Shown here one piece after another: positions 42,330 through 49,672 of a DNA stretch of 53,052 nucleotides. Both the position numbers and the translations under genes were made by a program. The stretch's first letter is position 1; every line of letters begins with the position of its first letter. The DNA comes from a virus: positions 1 to 53,052 of the IMG/VR virus record IMGVR_UViG_3300022932_000003, one strand, 5' to 3'. The notes beneath the pieces were generated by a model. The model was not told the DNA's origin. It made no database searches and was given only the letters and a program-made list of their open reading frames with translations.

Positions 42330-42533
42330 TTATTTTTTAAATGCATATTTCCAACACCAAACGCCTCTTTGATGATTGCTTTCGGCATCATGCCCATATA
42401 CATATTTTTTACAACTAGGGCATTGCTTTTGATCTGAACATATTGCAGAATCGCAACAAGTCGTAAACATTTGACTATTGGTTCTACTTGACAAATAAAC
42501 ATACGCTTCGGTATAAGGTTTTTGTTGTGACAT
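42330..42533 (-). CDS. Cys-rich zinc-ribbon-like small protein
   Basis: 67-aa protein with seven Cys and a clustered CCDSAICSDQKQCPSCKK motif that could bind zinc. The rest includes HDAESNHQRGVWCWKYAF. No family assigned. It lies between the outer-membrane gene and a small membrane protein. Confidence 0.68.
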   Translation of the reverse strand: MSQQKPYTEAYVYLSSRTNSQMFTTCCDSAICSDQKQCPSCKKYVYGHDAESNHQRGVWCWKYAFKK

Positions 42534-42539
42534 AATGTT

Positions 42540-42758
42540 TTATTTTAATTGTTGAATCACTAATCTAACGGTTTCTTCTAAACTTTTGGTTAATTCTTCA
42601 CCATCTTTTTTGGCTTTTTTTAAATACTCATTATGAGATTTAAGACTTTCAACATATTCTTTAGTAATGTTAATTTTGCTTTGGATAGCTTTTTTGTAAA
42701 AGTAAAACCAAATAGCGTTTATTGCTATGATAATTGAGATTTGAATAATTGTTTCCAT
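42540..42758 (-). CDS. Small membrane coiled-coil protein
   Basis: 72-aa protein with an N-terminal transmembrane segment (METIIQISIIIAINAIWFYFY) and a coiled coil (KSHNEYLKKAKKDGEEL). It is the first clear protein gene after the tRNA-like elements in its operon. Unrecognised. Confidence 0.68.
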   Translation of the reverse strand: METIIQISIIIAINAIWFYFYKKAIQSKINITKEYVESLKSHNEYLKKAKKDGEELTKSLEETVRLVIQQLK

Positions 42759-42873
42759 TATATTTTTAAGTTTAAAATTAATATTAAAAAATGGTTGCTA
42801 CTATACTTCACAACCATTTTCCCACCACCAATAAAATAATAATCAAATAAATTAATTACTAATTTTCGGTTGA

Positions 42874-42950
42874 TTGGGTTAAAGGATTCGAACCTTTGCT
42901 CTTTCACGGTTTTGGCTACCGGATGCGTCGACCTACTGCGCATAACCCAA
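42874..42950 (-). tRNA. tRNA-like element 2 (Trp-CCA-like loop, degenerate)
   Basis: 77-nt cloverleaf-like sequence. Acceptor TTGGGTT/AACCCAA (7 bp), D arm GCG/CGC with a GG pair, T arm AAAGG-TTCGAAT-CCTTT. The anticodon arm pairs CGGT/ACCG around loop AGCCAAA, placing CCA (Trp) at 34-36 but with G at 33 in place of the universal U. One base bulges in the arm, and the discriminator base is T. No CCA end is encoded. Probably a degenerate or unusual phage tRNA. Confidence 0.6.
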
Positions 42951-42982
42951 TTTACATTATTTTTATATTCCAAACATATTAA

Positions 42983-43045
42983 TTAAGAAAACGGATTCGA
43001 ACCGTTATCATATTTTCCTTATATGACGTTAACCAAACTTTTTAA
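42983..43045 (-). tRNA. tRNA-like element 1 (shortened, degenerate)
   Basis: 63-nt sequence. Acceptor TTAAAAA/TTCTTAA with one mismatch, short D arm GTT-TGGTT-AAC, and a strong anticodon arm TCATAT/ATATGA around loop AAGGAAA (GGA at 34-36 if read as a 7-nt loop, with A at 33). T arm AACGG-TTCGAAT-CCGTT. The variable loop is only 1-2 nt and the overall length is below a normal tRNA. Likely a tRNA-derived element, located first after promoter P7. Confidence 0.5.
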
Positions 43046-43095
43046 TTATAGTGATCTGAAATACTCAAAGAACGTTTACTGCTTTTATTCTGATA

Positions 43096-43178
43096 CAAAT
43101 ATACAACGCTTTTAGAATACAAATGTATATTTTATACAAATATTTTATTCGTTCATATCAATTTATAATGATTATAAA
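43096..43178 (-). promoter_or_regulatory. Promoter P7 with 17-bp palindrome
   Basis: Palindrome TTTATAATGATTATAAA at 43162-43178 (a perfect dyad around the central G). -7 box TACATTTG at 43120-43127, gap 34 bp. A second TATATTTG at 43096-43103 could be an alternative or additional -7 box. Drives the tRNA-like elements and the small-gene operon to 38917. Confidence 0.72.
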
Positions 43179-43183
43179 TAACG

Positions 43184-43210
43184 AAGCCCCGAAACATATC
43201 GAGGCTTTTT
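43184..43210. terminator. Intrinsic terminator
   Basis: Hairpin AAGCCCCGA/TCGAGGCTT with a short loop (one A/C mismatch) followed by T-run in plus orientation and A-run preceding. It ends the terminase/portal operon; the U-tract in the minus direction is weak. Confidence 0.65.
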
Positions 43211-43226
43211 ATAAAATGTATTGTAT

Positions 43227-44675
43227 TTAAACGGTTGCAGGTGGATCAGTAGGCGGAATCTCAGTTGTGGCTTCCGGGAATTCTTCTGTTAATCTTCTAA
43301 CCTCAGCTTCAACATCAGTAACCAAATCCAACAACTTAACGCGCTCTAAACGTGAAATACTTTGTGAACTAAATCCATTTGATGCGATGGTACTATTTTC
43401 TAGAGTATCAGATGGAAGAATTGAATTAAACTTAACATCTACAACTAATTCATTAGTTTGTGCCTTAGAAGTAACATTTACCGCGCCTGTGATACCTGAT
43501 ATTAAAATATTAATAATACGCTCTACAATGGTTCTGTTTTGTCCCTCATTCATTTTTGCCTTAATCATTGGATCCAAAAACATAAGCTTTAAAGCAGTAC
43601 CTGAAATAGCGCCGATACTTTTCATTTTCTCAAATGATATGTCCGGCGTTTGAGTGATGGAAAATAAAAGCTCTCTAATAGTATCCATTTCAAGTTTAAC
43701 GGCTTCAGGCGCATTATCATTTGTTAAGAATTTTGCATCACCGTTATAAGGCTTGTTTACATCATCATCTTTGAACTTAATAGGAAAGTTGATTGTTTTG
43801 CCATCATCATTCATTTCAGGTAGGACTTTCAAATCTCCATACGTCAAAAGTATTGGATGCCCGGAATAATCGTTTGACACTCCCAATTTAGATAAAGCAA
43901 CTTCGTAACGGTCTATTAATCCTTCAACATCATACCATTCAGGGAATTCCTGCTCCATGTAAACAATTGGAATTCGATCGAACCCGTGTACTTCCGTTAA
44001 ATCCAAAGCTAGAGTTCCGGATGCATTACTAATTTTGTAAACATTGGTATCATCAAAAATCCAGGTATTATTTATGTCTTTTCCTTCAGCATTTTTTGTT
44101 ACGAATTGCCATGTAAAAGCTTTCATGTCATTGGTAGAATCGAAATAAGGTGACATTAAACCGTTTTTCCATGTCCAAACATTTGATTTAATATCAATCT
44201 TTTCGTTGGTTCCTGTCGGCTGAGTTGCTTTTGTTCCTGTTGCTTTTGGAGCAATAAAGAAATGAATAGCGCATTCGGTTTGGCTTTTTTGTGTAGTTTT
44301 TGCTTTTTGCAACTTATCATCAATACGGTTTGATTTCCACAAACGTAATAATTCATTAAACAAATCGTTTATTGTATCTGTTGAAAGCGTAACAGGTTCG
44401 CCTACTTCAAAAGCGCATGATGTGGTAACAATCTTTTTTTGATAGTTAACAGGTGATCGAATTGACTTAACAAGTCTTTGATTGTTGCCGGTGCCAATTG
44501 TTTTATCTTTTTGAACATTTCCAACCTGAGTATCACGAATAGTACGATCTAAGTTAGTATATTCTTTAACGTAATTCTCAATGATCTTTTTATCTTTTGA
44601 TTGAGAAGTAAGCGTTGTAATTGCTTTAGTTAAATCAGCTGATATGATTTCGCTAACTGTCAATTCGTTTTCCAT
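43227..44675 (-). CDS. Portal protein
   Basis: 482-aa protein of the SPP1 gp6-like/DUF1073-type portal class. Signature-like segments: RSPVNYQKKIVTTSCAF, TWIFDDTNVYKISNASG, RIPIVYMEQEFPEWYDVEG with LIDRYEVALSKLGVSND, and ISGTALKLMFLDPMIKAKM. It immediately follows the large terminase gene, the normal portal position, and there is no minor capsid/protease fusion. Confidence 0.88.
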   Translation of the reverse strand: MENELTVSEIISADLTKAITTLTSQSKDKKIIENYVKEYTNLDRTIRDTQVGNVQKDKTIGTGNNQRLVKSIRSPVNYQKKIVTTSCAFEVGEPVTLSTDTINDLFNELLRLWKSNRIDDKLQKAKTTQKSQTECAIHFFIAPKATGTKATQPTGTNEKIDIKSNVWTWKNGLMSPYFDSTNDMKAFTWQFVTKNAEGKDINNTWIFDDTNVYKISNASGTLALDLTEVHGFDRIPIVYMEQEFPEWYDVEGLIDRYEVALSKLGVSNDYSGHPILLTYGDLKVLPEMNDDGKTINFPIKFKDDDVNKPYNGDAKFLTNDNAPEAVKLEMDTIRELLFSITQTPDISFEKMKSIGAISGTALKLMFLDPMIKAKMNEGQNRTIVERIINILISGITGAVNVTSKAQTNELVVDVKFNSILPSDTLENSTIASNGFSSQSISRLERVKLLDLVTDVEAEVRRLTEEFPEATTEIPPTDPPATV

Positions 44676-44693
44676 AACTATTTATTATATTAA

Positions 44694-46136
44694 TTAATAA
44701 TTTACCCCGGCTTGTCGCGCTGATTGATTCATTTGTTCTTCAACTAAAACACTTTTAAAGCTCATATGTCTGTATCTTGATGAATCCCACATGTGATTAA
44801 ATTTATCAACAGGCTGATTTATAAATATTCCGTTGATCTCTCGCAACTTATAATTTTGCTGCTCTGTCTTTGCAAATTTAATCAAATGATTGTTTACAAT
44901 GTGAATTTTCTTTTCACGCATGGCAAGCAAATGAAACATAACAGATTTTGTTTTGCTGACTTTTGATATTTTCCAACCTTTTTTTCTAAGGTCACGGACC
45001 ATTTCAACAGTTCCGTTATTCTCAGAAGTATATTTATCTGAGCTATCGGCACTTATTGGAAGATCTTTATCAATTCCGATCGATTCCATATATTCACTAA
45101 CGGTTTCCGATGTTTCCATTGGATGATAAGAAAGTAATTCAATCCAAATATTATGATCATCTTCAGCGCATTTTGTAAGCGTACAAGGATCGGCGGTAAA
45201 ACCAAAGTCCAAACCATAAGAAAAAGCGATATCCGGGAATTCATCGATGTACTCAACGTTTTTAAATATTTGACCTTTCATTGCTCCACGCAAACCAAGG
45301 CCGTAAACTTTCCACATGTATTCATCAGCGGTTCCGTTTTTAATGTTTGTCGGATGCGGTGCCGGCTGATTCTTTTCGCTTATAACCTCAACTTTATCAG
45401 TTTTTTTATTATAACAAAAAACATCATCGCCTTTAACAATATAGCTTCCGGGTTTCCACGGTTCATACCCTAATATTTTATTCTTTTCACCGGGAGAAAT
45501 AAACGGATTGTCTTTATAAGTAGTTTTTAATGTCACTACATCGGGCCTGTCTGCAACTTTGAAAAACCAATGTTCTGTGAATGATGGGTTATAATCTGCC
45601 CACCAAAATTTTCTGCAACGCATTTCAACCTGATCAAATAAAGCATTACCGATAAACATAACCTCATTGAAGAATGCATAATCACAACCTCCCCCGTGTT
45701 TACCATCACCAAGAAACGAAATAACATTTTTACCAATCTTAAAGCTTTTTACTTCTTTTGCATTATGAAACGGATTATCTAAACCGAAATCATCCAAACG
45801 CCTTTTAAAATCATCGTAAAGCGTTGTTTTGAATTCATTGTAAGTTTCTCTGTAAATATTGATTGTACAATGCGTTTCTTTAAACAAACAAAGCCAAATG
45901 ATTATATCAACTCCGGACCATGTTTTTCCTGAACGTGATGAACCAGGTAATTCAGCAGCACGAAAACCCGCAACTAATTCACCTTTATCATTGTAAGCCT
46001 GTTCATTAATAGATTTTTGGAGTATCTTAAAGTTGGGGTTTTGTTGTGCGTTTGGATCATTAAGCGACTGCCGAAGATCAAAGTGTTTTTTGTCGGTCAG
46101 TAGTTTTTTAAGTAAAAGCAGCCTTTTTAATTCCAT
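44694..46136 (-). CDS. terL: Terminase large subunit
   Basis: 480-aa packaging motor. ATPase: Walker A PGSSRSGKT (residues 64-72), Walker B DYAFFNE (152-158). Nuclease: YGLDFGFTADP (307-317) and ISADSSD (361-367) supply the RNase-H-like acidic residues. The whole architecture is intact. The gene starts 29 nt after an RNA hairpin terminator, with no promoter recognised, so it may be expressed by readthrough or by a weak unseen start. Confidence 0.93.
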   Translation of the reverse strand: MELKRLLLLKKLLTDKKHFDLRQSLNDPNAQQNPNFKILQKSINEQAYNDKGELVAGFRAAELPGSSRSGKTWSGVDIIIWLCLFKETHCTINIYRETYNEFKTTLYDDFKRRLDDFGLDNPFHNAKEVKSFKIGKNVISFLGDGKHGGGCDYAFFNEVMFIGNALFDQVEMRCRKFWWADYNPSFTEHWFFKVADRPDVVTLKTTYKDNPFISPGEKNKILGYEPWKPGSYIVKGDDVFCYNKKTDKVEVISEKNQPAPHPTNIKNGTADEYMWKVYGLGLRGAMKGQIFKNVEYIDEFPDIAFSYGLDFGFTADPCTLTKCAEDDHNIWIELLSYHPMETSETVSEYMESIGIDKDLPISADSSDKYTSENNGTVEMVRDLRKKGWKISKVSKTKSVMFHLLAMREKKIHIVNNHLIKFAKTEQQNYKLREINGIFINQPVDKFNHMWDSSRYRHMSFKSVLVEEQMNQSARQAGVNY

Positions 46137-46150
46137 ATTATTTTAAATGC

Positions 46151-46179
46151 AAAAAACGTGACTGTTAATTGTCACGTTT
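46151..46179. terminator. Terminator/attenuator before the large terminase
   Basis: Hairpin CGTGAC/GTCACG with A/T runs; it overlaps the stop codon of the 36-aa frame and lies 15 nt before TerL. On the minus strand it resembles a full intrinsic terminator (GTCACGTTTTTT). It should reduce TerL and portal expression from the upstream promoter, or may work as an attenuator. Confidence 0.72.
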
Positions 46180-46275
46180 AATTATTTTACGATAAAGTTC
46201 ATTAACCGATTCTTTGTTGCAACCACGCGAATGGTAAAAATCCATTACAATGGCAATTCGTTCTAATGCTGTCAT
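46165..46275 (-). CDS. Small protein (36 aa)
   Basis: Short frame MTALERIAIVMDFYHSRG continuing to KIIKRDN. It is coupled by ATGA to the previous gene, and its 3' end lies in the terminator stem. Translation of this frame could affect hairpin formation. Function unknown. Confidence 0.5.
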   Translation of the reverse strand: MTALERIAIVMDFYHSRGCNKESVNELYRKIIKRDN

Positions 46276-46502
46276 GCTTTCATAAGTGTTATGTGACCTA
46301 ATCGAACATACTCAGCAATATTTCTTTCAACCTGATCTCGCTTTGATCGTGGCAAATCAGATTTTTTTTCCTGAATCAATTGGTATTGCTGAATGTTATA
46401 AGTAATTTCTTGTTTCAGATCTTCAGTAACTTGTTTTTCATCTACTTTTTTGCTGAACTTTTTTTGAATGAAAGCAGCAAATTGTTTGAATGGGTTTTTC
46501 AT
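46272..46502 (-). CDS. Hypothetical basic helical protein
   Basis: 76-aa Lys/Gln-rich protein (MKNPFKQFAAFIQKKFSK start). Unrecognised. Part of the terminase operon. Confidence 0.68.
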   Translation of the reverse strand: MKNPFKQFAAFIQKKFSKKVDEKQVTEDLKQEITYNIQQYQLIQEKKSDLPRSKRDQVERNIAEYVRLGHITLMKA

Positions 46503-46511
46503 AATGGTTAA

Positions 46512-46817
46512 TTATTTAATATGATTTACAACTCCGTTTTCGTCAGGCTTACCCCAAACACGATTTTTATTTATTTCTAATTTTTCATCCAAAGAATCAC
46601 AAATATCTTCATAAGTCATTCCTTCAGCATGAGCAGCACCAAAAAGTAAAAACAAACAATCTGCAAATTCATGTCTTTTTCCTTTAGCATTGTTTTTAAC
46701 ATCAGATTTAAGTTCTTTTAACTCCTGTTTTAAATGTGCTAATTTACTTAATGAAGTCGATTGTCCAAATGTTTCTTTTTGCCAATTTGTAATCTTAATA
46801 AATTGTTCTTTTGTCAT
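46512..46817 (-). CDS. MazG-like/DUF550 nucleotide hydrolase
   Basis: 101-aa protein. WQKETFGQSTSLSKLAHLKQ followed by ELKELKSDVKN, KRHEFADCLFLLFGAAHAEG and EKLEINKNRVWGK match the MazG-like (DUF550) pattern of phage dATP/dGTP pyrophosphohydrolases: a metal-binding EExxE-type helix and the HEFADxxFL segment. It is the second MazG-like gene in this genome. Confidence 0.8.
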   Translation of the reverse strand: MTKEQFIKITNWQKETFGQSTSLSKLAHLKQELKELKSDVKNNAKGKRHEFADCLFLLFGAAHAEGMTYEDICDSLDEKLEINKNRVWGKPDENGVVNHIK

Positions 46818-46821
46818 AATA

Positions 46822-47010
46822 TTAATTTTTAGGGATGAATATAATTTCTACGTAATCATTATCGAAATGATTGTCTTTTAATTGAAGTTCGCAATCAACA
46901 TTATTCTTTGAAATGTTTTCAGCAAAATCCATGAAAGCAAAACCGATCAATTCCGGATCAATCGTTTCAACTCCTTCAACAAATATTTTTCCTTCTTTTA
47001 CTTCTAACAT
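46822..47010 (-). CDS. Hypothetical small acidic protein
   Basis: 62-aa protein (MLEVKEGKIFVEGVETID start), beta-rich then acidic. Unrecognised. Confidence 0.68.
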   Translation of the reverse strand: MLEVKEGKIFVEGVETIDPELIGFAFMDFAENISKNNVDCELQLKDNHFDNDYVEIIFIPKN

Positions 47011-47012
47011 GG

Positions 47013-47363
47013 CTATCTTCTTTTAAAATTATTCTTTGGTTTTGAAAAATATTTTGATGGTTCGTTTTGTAAAGGCTGATTATTTTTAAATCTAACCTGA
47101 ATATCTTTTAGTTCATCGAATGAATTACGCGTAAAACTTGAAGCGGTAATAAGATCTGATAAAGCGTTTTGTAAATCATTAAATGAAAAAATCTGCATCG
47201 CCTGTTCTAAAACTTCTCTATCGTTTTTAATTCCTGCATTTTCAAGATTTTTAATTTCTCTTTCAATAAATATTTGATTATCATGATTTATTAGCGCTAA
47301 TTCAATAGCTGTAGTTTTACCAAAATCACGCCCCCCAATAATCATTGTTTTTATTTCTGCCAT
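47013..47363 (-). CDS. Small protein with P-loop-like motif
   Basis: 116-aa protein from the ATG at 47361-47363 (MAEIKTMIIGGRDFGKTTA). GGRDFGKT fits the Walker A pattern GxxxxGKT near the N-terminus, but no Walker B is evident and the chain is short for an ATPase. It directly follows the HNH gene and may be a truncated or unusual P-loop protein. Confidence 0.6.
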   Translation of the reverse strand: MAEIKTMIIGGRDFGKTTAIELALINHDNQIFIEREIKNLENAGIKNDREVLEQAMQIFSFNDLQNALSDLITASSFTRNSFDELKDIQVRFKNNQPLQNEPSKYFSKPKNNFKRR

Positions 47364-47383
47364 TTTCATAATATTTTTATTGG

Positions 47384-47827
47384 TTATTTTTTGTGGTTAT
47401 ATGATATTTTAATACATTTTTCTATAAACAAATCTAAATTCATATTCCTTTTCATAAAATTACAAACAGCACAACAAGGAACACTATTTGATTCGATATA
47501 ACCAACATTGTTATCCAATCTATCAAAACCTACTTTTATTATTAAATCCCCGCAATAATAACATGGAGCATTAACATGTTTTATAAAAAAATCTAAAGTT
47601 AAATTAAACACTAAACCTCTTTTTGTGGATTCTCTTTTATATCTTAAAAACGCATCCTTTGCTATAAAATTGATATCTCCTGAACTAATTTTATCAGCCC
47701 TTCGTTCTTCATTTTTTTTATTTACTCTGCCTCTTACTGTTTTTCTACATATATCACTGCAATATTTAGAACTATGACTAATTAAAAAACCTGAATATTC
47801 TAAATTACATTCTTTACATATCTTCAT
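47384..47827 (-). CDS. HNH endonuclease
   Basis: 147-aa HNH nuclease. N-terminal zinc finger-like cysteines (CKECNLEYSGF... KYCSDICRK), then the HNH core CYYCGDLIIKVGFDRLDNN and CCAVCNFMKRNMNLDLF. Homing-type freestanding endonuclease inserted in the terminase region. It is preceded by about 325 nt of non-coding DNA with a GC-richer island. Confidence 0.87.
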   Translation of the reverse strand: MKICKECNLEYSGFLISHSSKYCSDICRKTVRGRVNKKNEERRADKISSGDINFIAKDAFLRYKRESTKRGLVFNLTLDFFIKHVNAPCYYCGDLIIKVGFDRLDNNVGYIESNSVPCCAVCNFMKRNMNLDLFIEKCIKISYNHKK

Positions 47828-47939
47828 TATATTATTTTAAGTTTGAATTCCTACACAAAACCCCGTAATTTTCGATACTTATCTTACAAATAATAAAATA
47901 TACACTTAATTTCAATATCCTTCACATGTGTTTTTTATA

Positions 47940-48150
47940 ACGATAATTTTTTTAAGAAAGTCCTAATAAAAATTTCAATTACCGTAACGCGAACCGATCA
48001 CATTTTCTACTGCCCTACTGTTTACCCTATATCAGAATAAACGATCTCACAATCCCAATAGCGAGTAATGATTTAAAGAGCCTTTACAACCCTGAGAGTT
48101 ACCCGAGCCGTTTTATCGGCATCCAAAGACTGAAATTAGTTTGTATATTT
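47940..48150. other. GC-richer structured non-coding island between terS and HNH genes
   Basis: No gene fits here, yet the composition is visibly richer in G and C than surrounding phage DNA. On the minus strand it shows GCCG-ATAAAA-CGGC, GTTTA/TAAAC, and GTAAC/GTTAC pairings. Candidates are a packaging recognition site (it adjoins the small terminase operon), a structured RNA, or the ribozyme part of an intron associated with the adjacent HNH gene. I cannot discriminate by eye. The AT-rich remainder to 47828 has no clear promoter beyond weak TATATTTT/TTATTTG sequences. Confidence 0.45.
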
Positions 48151-48152
48151 TT

Positions 48153-48335
48153 TTACTTTTTTATTCTTTTTGGCCCGTTAGCCTGATCAATTATAGCGTA
48201 AATTGTTCTTTCTGTCAAAAACAATGAGTTCGATAATTCTTCAACTATAACGCCCATTTTTTTAGATTGATTATCGTTTATGTATTTCATAACGTAATCA
48301 GATCTTTTTTCGAGTAATTTTTTATCTCTAAACAT
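48153..48335 (-). CDS. Small helix-turn-helix protein
   Basis: 60-aa protein. MGVIVEELSNSLFLTERTIYAIIDQAN has the spacing of a helix-turn-helix (recognition helix LTERTIYAIID). N-terminal half is basic. Possible DNA-binding regulator or small terminase accessory. Located directly after the small terminase gene. Confidence 0.7.
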   Translation of the reverse strand: MFRDKKLLEKRSDYVMKYINDNQSKKMGVIVEELSNSLFLTERTIYAIIDQANGPKRIKK

Positions 48336-48336
48336 A

Positions 48337-48759
48337 TTACTCTACTTTAATTCCTGATTCCGCCAACTCTTTTGTAAGTTCAGCAATAAGTTTGTTTCTT
48401 GAAACTTCATCGTTGAATTCAATCGGATGATCTTTATCGCCTTTAAGTGTTGTTTCTTGGCGTGTTCCGCTCAATCTGTGAACTTCTTCATCACTTCCCA
48501 TTAATTTATAAGCAGCAATTTGAAGTGTTGAATTTTCGGATCCAATCCATTTTCGTTTTAAGCTTCCACAAACGATTCTTTTATTTGTATCTATTAAATC
48601 CTTTATATTGTCTAATTCGTCCGAATCAGCAGGAAAAAACAGGTAAAACGTTGATCTATGACAAGGGAGCAAAGCCGTAAGCTCGGTAATATCAAGGATT
48701 TCCTTTTCCTTAATTAATTCCAAAGCCTGTTTATAAATCTTTTTTTTGTTGAAAGCCAT
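48337..48759 (-). CDS. terS: Terminase small subunit-like protein
   Basis: 140-aa protein resembling Bacteroidetes phage small terminases: a DNA-binding HTH-like segment (ITELTALLPCHRSTFYLFF), then DELDNIKDLIDTNK and the oligomerisation-like SLKRKWIGSENSTLQIAAYKL. It lies two genes after the start of the operon that later contains the large terminase. The name is an inference from pattern and context. Confidence 0.75.
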   Translation of the reverse strand: MAFNKKKIYKQALELIKEKEILDITELTALLPCHRSTFYLFFPADSDELDNIKDLIDTNKRIVCGSLKRKWIGSENSTLQIAAYKLMGSDEEVHRLSGTRQETTLKGDKDHPIEFNDEVSRNKLIAELTKELAESGIKVE

Positions 48760-48771
48760 TTTAATTGTGTT

Positions 48772-49356
48772 TTAAAGCGTTTCTTTTTCTTTTTTGAGCA
48801 ATTGTACTAATGAACTACCAATATTGTAACCACGGTCTTTAAAATACTTGATTAATGCAAAGGCTTCATCGTATTCATTTATATCAAAAGCAATCATTAT
48901 CGATTTAGTCTTTTTGGTTTCGTTCTTTGCAATTGAACTATTTCCGATTGGATCAATTTTCTTTTCGATATCTAAACCCCAATTCGAAAGTTGCAAATCA
49001 TTCCATTCTAAATTAAGTGATTCCCAATCGTGTTGGCCGAAACTGATGTTGTCTTTGATTGTAATTGCTTTTAGCTTATCGATTGATGTTTGCGCCGGCA
49101 ATATTTTGCAGATCATTTCTTTGTAACCTAATTCCGTGCAAGCTTTTAAACGTTGGTTTCCTGCTATTACTACGAATTGGCGTTTGTAAGGAATAACAAT
49201 TAATTCGCGAAGCTCTAGCATTTCCGGATCCTCTTTGATGGACTGAACCAACTTTTTAAACCTGGCATCTTTTATAACACGCGGGTTTTTTGGCAATCCT
49301 TCGATTTGTCCGGTGTTATGATTTAGAAATTCTATTTGTATGCTTTTCGTTTCCAT
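48772..49356 (-). CDS. ParB/Srx-like nuclease domain protein
   Basis: 194-aa protein with a ParB N-terminal type domain: RFKKLVQSIKEDPEMLELR, ELIVIPYKRQFVVIAGNQR and LKACTELGYKEMICKILPA. Many phages have this domain next to terminase genes, where it is suspected to act in packaging or DNA modification. The C-terminal half is charged. First gene of the terminase operon; possible near-leaderless start. Confidence 0.82.
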   Translation of the reverse strand: METKSIQIEFLNHNTGQIEGLPKNPRVIKDARFKKLVQSIKEDPEMLELRELIVIPYKRQFVVIAGNQRLKACTELGYKEMICKILPAQTSIDKLKAITIKDNISFGQHDWESLNLEWNDLQLSNWGLDIEKKIDPIGNSSIAKNETKKTKSIMIAFDINEYDEAFALIKYFKDRGYNIGSSLVQLLKKEKETL

Positions 49357-49360
49357 GTTG

Positions 49361-49430
49361 TAAATGTACTAAAATTTAAAGCAAATGTACAAAAAGTATT
49401 CAAAAACGGATTATTTAGAACCGTTTTATA
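49361..49430 (-). promoter_or_regulatory. Promoter P8 with 17-bp palindrome
   Basis: Palindrome TTTAGAACCGTTTTATA at 49414-49430 (weakest of the set). Two possible -7 boxes: TACATTTG at 49382-49389, gap 24 bp, and TACATTTA at 49361-49368, gap 45 bp, only 4 nt before the ATG at 49354-49356. A TTG lies 21 bp upstream of the nearer-gene box. Confidence 0.6.
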
Positions 49431-49475
49431 TAATTTTTGGTTGTTTTTGGAAATAAAACGTTCATTATTGGAAAT

Positions 49476-49508
49476 AAAAAAACCTCAACGTTATTGCTGA
49501 GGTTTTTT
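49476..49508. terminator. Intrinsic terminator
   Basis: Hairpin AAAAAACCTCA/TGAGGTTTTTT with a short loop, A and T runs on both sides. It ends the 52530-49673 operon before P8. Bases 49509-49672 between it and the upstream gene hold nothing I can recognise. Confidence 0.86.
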
Positions 49509-49672
49509 GTTTAGTCATGTTACTATACTTCGCATGAGGTTTTGTAATTAAGCTATCAGTTTAAAACCTAAGAAAAAGTGCATTGATTAATTATTTTTAA
49601 AAATGGTTTAATTACGTAGTTTTTGATTTGCTATTTCATGATTTCTATTTTGTTGTTATGTCGCTTGACTGA

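Noticed and set aside
42758-42973. 71-aa minus ORF overlapping the tRNA-like region
   Set aside because: It covers a complete acceptor-T arm cloverleaf and has no sensible protein composition, so the RNA reading is preferred.
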